Part shown: piece after piece, positions 13,711 through 17,824 of the stretch
Numbering within the stretch: the stretch's first letter is position 1
How the letters are laid out: the number at the start of each line of letters is the position of its first letter
Source: Bacteroidales bacterium
GTDB taxonomy: Bacteria; Bacteroidota; Bacteroidia; Bacteroidales; Paludibacteraceae
Reading direction: 5' to 3'
Assembly (NCBI GenBank): GCA_900771035.1
Contig: CAAGML010000186.1
Location: 1-17,824 of the forward strand
DNA: 17,824 bases
Program-made: the position numbers and the translations under genes
Notes under the pieces: generated by a model
What the model was told of the DNA's origin: nothing
Database searches by the model: none
Seen by the model: the letters and a program-made list of their open reading frames with translations, nothing else

Positions 13711-15045
13711 TTATACCTCGGTCAGCAGAAATGTCATATATAGTGGCAGAGTCAGCACATTATCTTGTCTGCCAATGTTGTAGTCACCAAGTTTAATGGC
13801 GGAAAAGATGTGGTACTTTTCGGTGTGTTTGAGAACTGTGCGAAGTGATTGAGCCTTGCCTGAGGTGGCTTTGCATTCAACGGGTGTGCATTGACCTTTG
13901 TATCTGATAATAAAGTCCAGTTCCAGTCCACTGTCCTTGCGGAAGTAGTATAGCCGTTTTCCCATTTTGCTGAATGTGCCGGCAACGAAGTTTTCGAACA
14001 TTGCACCTTTGTAGCTAAGCATCGAGCCTCGCAGAATATCAGCTTGTGTGCCTGGATCAAGCATTGCCACAAAAAGTCCAGTGTCTTCCATATATATTTT
14101 GAATTCATTCTCTATGGAATTGCCGTCAAGCGGTAGTTCGGTGATGTTCATGTTGTGACAACGGTTGATTATCCCGGCATCTTCAATCCATTGCAGGCTA
14201 ACGGCATACTGACTGCTCCGTCCTCCTGACTTCACGACTGAGTACTGGAATTTGCCATTTTCTTTTGCCAATTGTTTGGGAATGGAATTAAAGCATTGAA
14301 GGATGTAAGGTTGGCTTTGCGGGGGTGCGTACTTGATCATGTCGGCTTTATAGCCTTGGAGAATAGCCTTCTGTATTGTCAGAGTCTGGTTTATGTCATG
14401 AGTGGCGAGATATTTTTGCACCACCTCTGGCATTCCGCCGACAACCACGTATTCGAGCAAAAGTCTCCGTAAGGTGGAATGCAGTGCTTGCGGAACAGGC
14501 TCTTCGTTAGTGAAATGGTGGTGAAGCATGTCAATCACGTTGTCGTTTATTCCGTTTGCCCACAGCCATTCTTCGAAATCCATAGGAAACATTTCGATGT
14601 AATCCTCGCTGCCAACGGGGATTGAGGCATTTTTTTTGTTTTGGAGGGAAAATGTAGAGTAACCGCTCACACCCAATAACGAACCTGTGCAGATTACGTC
14701 GTATCTGCCGTCCTGACGAAAGAATTTCAAGGCTCCACGCGCTCTTGGGCATTCTTGAATCTCGTCCATTATGAGGCATGTGTGGTGTGGAATAAATCTG
14801 GCACTTGGCACTGCCGCCGAGATGATTGTCGTAAGGTTGTCAACTGTCAGTGGACCGTCAAATAAAGATGCCATATCGTCCTGTTCATGGAAGTCAATAT
14901 AGACAACATTGTCGTAATGTGTTTCGGCAAAATGCCTTACGGTAGTTGTTTTGCCGCATTGCCGGACACCTTTTACCACTAATGGTTTGTGATTCTCGGT
15001 GTTTTTCCAGATTTCCAGTTGAGAGGTTATTTTTCGTTTGAACAT
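13711..15045 (-). CDS. AAA+ ATPase with C-terminal DUF4143 (paralogue 2)
   Basis: 444 residues and the same architecture as the protein at 2877-4217. Walker A is GVRQCGKT (26-33) and Walker B is LIMDEIQECP. A CTGSLLG sensor-like segment precedes the DUF4143 domain, which contains EYVVVGGMPEVVQKYL. The PD-(D/E)xK-like end has D377 in LELDFI and E390-x-K392 in PVECKATSGK. Function is unsettled for the family. The two paralogues are clearly diverged, so this is not a recent local duplication. The start follows from similarity of both N-termini. A 33-bp tandem array fills most of the leader. The gene has its own promoter, is convergent with rpsT, and has no obvious terminator of its own beyond the rpsT hairpin read backwards. 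Confidence 0.9.
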   Translation of the reverse strand: MFKRKITSQLEIWKNTENHKPLVVKGVRQCGKTTTVRHFAETHYDNVVYIDFHEQDDMASLFDGPLTVDNLTTIISAAVPSARFIPHHTCLIMDEIQECPRARGALKFFRQDGRYDVICTGSLLGVSGYSTFSLQNKKNASIPVGSEDYIEMFPMDFEEWLWANGINDNVIDMLHHHFTNEEPVPQALHSTLRRLLLEYVVVGGMPEVVQKYLATHDINQTLTIQKAILQGYKADMIKYAPPQSQPYILQCFNSIPKQLAKENGKFQYSVVKSGGRSSQYAVSLQWIEDAGIINRCHNMNITELPLDGNSIENEFKIYMEDTGLFVAMLDPGTQADILRGSMLSYKGAMFENFVAGTFSKMGKRLYYFRKDSGLELDFIIRYKGQCTPVECKATSGKAQSLRTVLKHTEKYHIFSAIKLGDYNIGRQDNVLTLPLYMTFLLTEV

Positions 15046-15069
15046 ATAGAGTTGATAATCAATGCAATG

Positions 15070-15153
15070 ACATTTTTTTGAACCAATTAAGGGCTGCTGG
15101 TTACATTTTTTTGAACCAATTGAGGGTTGTTGGTTACATTTTTTTGAACCAAT
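15070..15153 (-). repeat. 33-bp tandem repeat, about 2.5 copies, in leader of DUF4143 gene 2
   Basis: On the minus strand ATTGGTTCAAAAAAATGT begins at 15153, 15120 and 15087, exactly 33 bp apart. The first two units continue AACCA(A/G)CA(A/G)CCCT; the third is truncated after 18 bases. TTGGTT and AACCAA inside each full unit can form a 6-bp hairpin. In the frame of the gene it reads as 11-residue units IGSKKCNQQP(S/L), open through to the ATG at 15045, but with no in-frame ATG, GTG or TTG upstream in the transcript. Confidence 0.92.
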
Positions 15154-15160
15154 CAGGGTG

Positions 15161-15168
15161 CAAAGGTA
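15161..15168 (-). promoter_or_regulatory. Promoter -7 box of DUF4143 gene 2
   Basis: Minus-strand TACCTTTG followed by CA. The expected transcription start, 6-8 nt on, falls at about 15154, on the first base of the 33-bp array, so the array is essentially the whole 5' leader. The -33 element is unclear. A small palindrome, TCGAT-AAAA-ATCGA (15199-15212), lies upstream. Confidence 0.75.
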
Positions 15169-15236
15169 CGACTTTTTTTTGAAACCGCCATATCTTTTTC
15201 GATAAAAATCGAGGTAAATGTGTTTTTGTGGCGAGG

Positions 15237-15797
15237 TCAGGGGTTTGGCGGGGCGGAGGTTTGGGGAAGGTAGGAGGGTTGACGGCCGTCGAAGGCGAGG
15301 CGGTCGGTGAAGAGGTTGAGGCGGATGAAGAGGGTCAGGATTTCGGTGGTCAGCTGTGGGCGGTTTTTTGTCGCGAGGGTTAGTTGCGGGCGGTTTGTGG
15401 TGAGGGATTTGAGGGCGTGGGTGTAGGATGCGAGGATGAAGTAACGCACTGAGGTGTAGGGTCGTAGGTGTTGAGGGTCATTGTGTTTGTTGTAGTTTTC
15501 GGGGTGTCGTGCGAAGTCGGGGTTTAGGCTGATGGCGAGGCGGTTGTGCTCTGCCATGCGGTGTTTCCATTCGGCGAGTTTGAAGGGGAGTTTAAGGTCG
15601 AGGGCGGTGTAGAGAGAGGCGGTTTTGAAGATTTGGCGTGTGCGGAGGGTGCCGAGGGTGGGTGGTTTGGTGTTGGGGTTCCAGAGGAGGTATGCGTAGA
15701 TTTTCCCGTTTATGGTGCGGTAATAGACGTCACTTTGGCGGCTGAGGCGGCCTGAGATGTAGGAGATTGGCTTATTGTCGAAGGTGTAGTCACGCAT
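15237..15797 (-). CDS. Small Bacteroidales protein of unknown function
   Basis: 186 residues, no function recognised. The N-terminal part SGRLSRQSDVYYRTINGKIYAYLLWNPNTKPP resembles a family of short hypothetical proteins common in Bacteroidales. Then come a helical middle (FKTASLYTALDLKLPFKLAEWKHRMAEHNRL) and a C-terminus with a repeated segment NRPQLT (about residues 134-139 and 144-149). No signal peptide, membrane helix or catalytic motif is seen. The coding strand is unusually rich in C and poor in G compared with its neighbours. It has a promoter at 15863. A 14-codon upstream frame (15834-15790) overlaps its start codon out of frame. It could be an accessory or horizontally acquired gene, and the frame is less secure than the others. 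Confidence 0.6.
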   Translation of the reverse strand: MRDYTFDNKPISYISGRLSRQSDVYYRTINGKIYAYLLWNPNTKPPTLGTLRTRQIFKTASLYTALDLKLPFKLAEWKHRMAEHNRLAISLNPDFARHPENYNKHNDPQHLRPYTSVRYFILASYTHALKSLTTNRPQLTLATKNRPQLTTEILTLFIRLNLFTDRLAFDGRQPSYLPQTSAPPNP

Positions 15798-15862
15798 TTT
15801 GTTTGGATTTTGGTGGTAAGTGGTTGATAATCATATTCACTGTCCGTATGGAGTAGGTAGTG

Positions 15863-15894
15863 CAAAGGTAAGGAGTTTTTTTGACATAGGCAAG
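15863..15894 (-). promoter_or_regulatory. Promoter of the small unknown gene
   Basis: Minus-strand TACCTTTG (15870-15863) followed by CA, with CTTG at 15894-15891 as a weak -33 and a 20-nt spacer. It supports the gene at 15237-15797 being expressed from a leader of about 60 nt. Confidence 0.65.
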
Positions 15895-15977
15895 GGTTTG
15901 GGGAGATTTTTTTTGATGGGGTGGAATTTTTGACGGAGGTGAATGCGAGTGTGTTTGAAAAAATTATTGTTGTTTTG

Positions 15978-16009
15978 TTTGGTGGTTTGAGAAAATATTG
16001 CTAACTTTG
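15978..16009 (+). promoter_or_regulatory. Promoter of the structured RNA
   Basis: TTTG at 15978-15981, a 20-nt spacer and TAACTTTG at 16002-16009 followed by CAG. The spacing matches the promoter at 2651-2682. The predicted start is near 16016. Confidence 0.75.
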
Positions 16010-16015
16010 CAGCGT

Positions 16016-16227
16016 GATATTGAATGGAGGGGGTGATTGGCTGACATGAGTCAGCAGACATATAGACAAGCATTTAGCTTTATTTCTTCTATTGATAAAA
16101 TTGGCAGTTTTATGTTAGTGGAGAGATAAATTGAAAATGCCTGCGTTGATACGCAGGTTCAGTTTATCGTACTAACAAGGTTTGCCAATACCTATCAATA
16201 GCGTAGAATTGAATCTGCGCTTTTTTT
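16016..16227 (+). ncRNA. Highly structured non-coding RNA, about 210 nt (6S-like or Bacteroidales-specific candidate)
   Basis: This is a complete transcription unit with no protein: promoter at 15978-16009 and intrinsic terminator at 16201-16227. A 5' hairpin GCTGAC-ATGA-GTCAGC sits at 16040-16055. Then a long rod of nested helices runs inward: 16089-16097 with 16193-16201 (9 bp), 16101-16106 with 16183-16188 (6 bp), 16113-16119 with 16171-16177 (7 bp), 16125-16130 with 16163-16168 (6 bp), 16131-16135 with 16158-16162, and a terminal hairpin CCTGCGT-TGAT-ACGCAGG (16140-16157). About 40 pairs fall in 113 nt. The rod with small internal loops, the length and the stand-alone promoter recall 6S RNA or the Bacteroidales-1 motif. 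The identity is a guess; the structured RNA itself is well supported. Confidence 0.75.
16201..16227 (+). terminator. Intrinsic terminator of the structured RNA
   Basis: GCGTAGA (16201-16207) pairs with TCTGCGC (16214-16220, one G-U) around ATTGAA, followed directly by seven Ts. The first base is shared with the outer helix of the RNA, so the two structures stack end to end. Confidence 0.88.
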
Positions 16228-16298
16228 GTGTTCAGATGATTCCTATGTGTCATGATTCTGCTCAATTGTTATAATAAACTTTTAACGCACATATATTT

Positions 16299-17390
16299 AT
16301 GGATTTGAAAGATGTTATTTATCAAATTGTCTCAAGGTGGGATAAAACAAAAGAGAACATTGCTACTGAGGAGGCAACGAAGAACGCTATGATCATGCCG
16401 ATGATAATGGCATGGGGGTATGATGTGTTTAACCCGAACGAAGTTTTGCCTGAGATGACTTGCGACATAGGGACAAAGAAAGGTGAGCGTATTGACTATG
16501 CCATTATGAATAATGGAGAGCCTCAGATTCTGATAGAATGTAAGCATTGGGGGCAGAACCTTAATCTTCACGATAATCAGTTGCTGAGATACTTTAATGT
16601 GTCAAAGGCCAAATTCGGAGTGTTGACCAACGGTCTGGAATACAGGTTCTACACAGACCTTAACAAACCGAATGTTATGGACGAGGTGCCATTCCTTGCG
16701 TTTGATTTGCGTAAAATCAAGGATAGCCAGATAGAAGAATTGAAGAAGTTCCACAAGTCGGCTTTTGATTTGGAAAATATCCTGAACTCGGCAAGCGAGT
16801 TGAAATATATGGGTCAGCTCAAAGAGATATTGAAAGTTGAATTTGCCGAGCCAACGCCAGAACTGACAAAGTATTTTGCGAAACAGATTTATGAGGGGTT
16901 ATATACGGCTAAGGTGTCAGAACAAATGCAGCCGTTGGTTAAAAAGGCAATACAGAGTTACATAGGTGACCAGATAGCCAATAAATTGAATGCGGCTTTG
17001 GAAAGCAATGAAAAAACGGAAATACAAAATGCCGAATCAAATGCGTGTGATGTCTCAAATGAGTCACCTGCGGCAGAAAACCATGAGGCGGGCAATGGCA
17101 TTATGACTACACAAGAGGAGATTGACGCATACAATATCGTTAAAGCAATATTGAGAAAAGATGTTGACGTGTCAAGAATTGTTATGAAGGATGCTATATC
17201 TTATTGTGCAATTCTTTTTGATAACAACAATCGGAAACCAATCGTGAGGTTGTATTTCAATAATTTAAAGAATCTGCGTATTGCTTTTTTGAACGAAGAA
17301 GGAAAAGAGGAGAAATGCAGTTTGGAGTCGTTGGATGCACTATATGATTATGACGAGAAACTGAGAGAGATTCTGAAGAGGTATTTGTGA
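16299..17390 (+). CDS. Orphan PD-(D/E)xK nuclease-like protein, HSDR_N (type I restriction R-subunit N-terminal) type
   Basis: 363 residues. The first ~170 residues match the HSDR_N-like nuclease fold: TEEATKNAMIMPMI (23-36), the GYDVFNPNEVLPE strand (40-52), then catalytic Asp66 in GERIDYAI and Glu80-x-Lys82 in LIECKHWG, followed by LLRYFNVSKAKFGVLTNG. These are the expected metal-binding and catalytic residues, so the nuclease could be active. There is no SF2 helicase motor, methyltransferase or specificity subunit here, so it is not a complete type I restriction system. Residues about 235-275 are a polar linker, and 275-363 form a small C-terminal domain (IVKAILRKDVDVSRIV... KPIVRLYFNN) that I associate with such stand-alone proteins but cannot name. 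It starts 71 nt after the RNA terminator, without a clear promoter, and ends before a strong terminator. A defence role is plausible but unproven. Confidence 0.82.
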   Translation: MDLKDVIYQIVSRWDKTKENIATEEATKNAMIMPMIMAWGYDVFNPNEVLPEMTCDIGTKKGERIDYAIMNNGEPQILIECKHWGQNLNLHDNQLLRYFNVSKAKFGVLTNGLEYRFYTDLNKPNVMDEVPFLAFDLRKIKDSQIEELKKFHKSAFDLENILNSASELKYMGQLKEILKVEFAEPTPELTKYFAKQIYEGLYTAKVSEQMQPLVKKAIQSYIGDQIANKLNAALESNEKTEIQNAESNACDVSNESPAAENHEAGNGIMTTQEEIDAYNIVKAILRKDVDVSRIVMKDAISYCAILFDNNNRKPIVRLYFNNLKNLRIAFLNEEGKEEKCSLESLDALYDYDEKLREILKRYL

Positions 17391-17420
17391 TTGAGAATTG
17401 TTTTTATTGAAGGTTCGTCT

Positions 17421-17469
17421 TAAAAAGCGGTAATATTATCAGTGAAACTTAGGTGATTACCGCTTTTTA
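17421..17469. terminator. Hairpin terminator after the HSDR_N gene
   Basis: TAAAAAGCGGTAAT (17421-17434) pairs perfectly over 14 bp with ATTACCGCTTTTTA (17456-17469). The stem carries A- and T-tracts on its outer sides and could terminate in either direction. It lies about 30 nt past the stop at 17390. Confidence 0.85.
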
Positions 17470-17516
17470 TGTATGGCTTAGATGTTTGTTTGTCGGAGGA
17501 GGGTGATGCCAGACGA

Positions 17517-17562
17517 TTTCAATTATTTCAATTATTTCAATAAAAAACCTGGGGGTAGGTTT
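17517..17562. repeat. 9-bp tandem repeat followed by a small hairpin
   Basis: TTTCAATTA repeats about 2.8 times at 17517-17541, followed by AAACCT-GGGGGT-AGGTTT, a 6-bp hairpin at 17545-17562. It looks like a small intergenic repeat element. A short open frame running through it (FNYFNYFN) does not look like a real protein. The rest of 17563-17680 holds nothing I can identify. Confidence 0.6.
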
Positions 17563-17682
17563 ATTGGTTTGGAATATGAGATACGGCATAAGGTCGGTGT
17601 TTTGGCTCATATTGTTTGGTGGCGGTGTTTTGGTTTTTATGCGAAACTTGAGTTGCCGAAAATAAAAAAACGGTGGAAATGT

Positions 17683-17713
17683 TTTGCCGTGTCAAAAAAA
17701 AATCTTACCTTTG
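17683..17713 (+). promoter_or_regulatory. Promoter of a transcript leaving the window
   Basis: TTTG at 17683-17686, a 19-nt spacer and TACCTTTG at 17706-17713 followed by CAG: one of the best -33/-7 matches in the window. The predicted start is near 17720. Confidence 0.8.
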
Positions 17714-17718
17714 CAGCC

Positions 17719-17824
17719 TGATTGAGATGAGTCTCAACAAAGGAGGTATATAACAGAAGGAACATATATCCCAGAGACGGAGCAGGCTCCGTCTTTACAG
17801 GGGTTAGCGTGCAGTTATATAGAA
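17719..17824 (+). other. 5' leader or ncRNA start, truncated by the window end
   Basis: Immediately after the predicted start come a hairpin TTGAGA-TGAG-TCTCAA (17722-17737), then AAAGGAGG (17739-17746) with no start codon behind it. A second, stronger hairpin AGACGGAG-CAGG-CTCCGTCT (17775-17794) is followed by TTTACAGGGG. No start codon with a convincing frame appears before the window ends. It is either a structured mRNA leader (attenuator or riboswitch) or the beginning of another non-coding RNA. Confidence 0.5.

Noticed and set aside
15070..15153. CRISPR array
   Set aside because: The units are contiguous with no unique spacers, only 2-3 copies, and there are no cas genes. The same applies to 2787-2869.
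16016..17390. Retron or toxin-antitoxin unit formed by the RNA and the HSDR_N gene
   Set aside because: No reverse transcriptase or recognisable toxin is present, and a strong terminator separates the RNA from the gene. Adjacency alone is not enough.
13711..17390. Integrated mobile element or defence island
   Set aside because: No integrase, transposase, attachment-site repeats or recognisable conserved defence operon is visible; only single accessory genes with separate promoters.
17482..17721. Open frame of 79 codons near the right end
   Set aside because: It runs through the 9-bp repeat, a hairpin and a promoter; no protein features are seen.

Overview
The window looks like a chromosomal segment from a Bacteroidales bacterium, plausibly Prevotellaceae-like. 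The main evidence is the promoter type. Nine of the ten promoters I could place carry a TAnnTTTG -7 box (mostly TACCTTTG, often followed by CA), and several have a TTTG-like -33 element 19-20 nt upstream. Most genes lack clear Shine-Dalgarno sites. The gene content agrees: a DUF4827-glmM-coaD cluster, ptb-buk, a large ParC, and DUF4143 ATPases. There is no phage or integrase gene and no rRNA.

Layout. 1-165: a perfect 31-bp inverted repeat. 166-2415 (-): a CPA2/Kef-type cation:proton antiporter. 2416-2750: a divergent promoter region with two inverted repeats. 2877-4217 (+): an AAA+ ATPase with DUF4143, preceded by a 33-bp tandem repeat. 4249-4300: a strong hairpin terminator between convergent genes. 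4309-8961 (-): buk, ptb and parC, transcribed in the order parC, ptb, buk. 9135-9208 (-): tRNA-Arg(UCU). 9277-13094 (+): a DUF4827-type lipoprotein, glmM, coaD, a membrane-anchored coiled-coil protein and a GtrA protein. The last four are packed with 4-nt overlaps or a 5-nt gap. 13218-13686 (+): tRNA-Glu(UUC) then rpsT on one apparent transcript, ending in a terminator. 13711-15045 (-): a second DUF4143 ATPase, again with a 33-bp tandem repeat in its leader. 15237-15797 (-): an unnamed small protein of unusual base composition. 16016-16227 (+): a promoter-to-terminator unit encoding a highly structured RNA. 16299-17390 (+): an orphan PD-(D/E)xK nuclease-like protein (HSDR_N type). 17421-17824: terminator, short intergenic repeats, and the promoter and leader of a transcript running off the window.

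How the genes work together. The housekeeping parts cover cell-wall precursor synthesis (GlmM), CoA synthesis (CoaD), chromosome decatenation (ParC), translation (S20, two tRNAs) and acyl-CoA to acyl-phosphate to acid energy conservation (Ptb-Buk). Interspersed are accessory genes: two paralogous DUF4143 ATPases, the HSDR_N protein and the small unnamed gene.

The most unusual signal is that both DUF4143 paralogues carry, in the mRNA leader just before the start codon, about 2.5 copies of a tandem repeat of exactly 33 bp. The two repeat sequences are unrelated, yet both arrays are open in the reading frame of the downstream gene. The second notable element is the structured RNA at 16016-16227, which could be a 6S-like or other Bacteroidales housekeeping RNA, or something new. 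All functional statements come from reading the sequence; no searches or folding programs were run.
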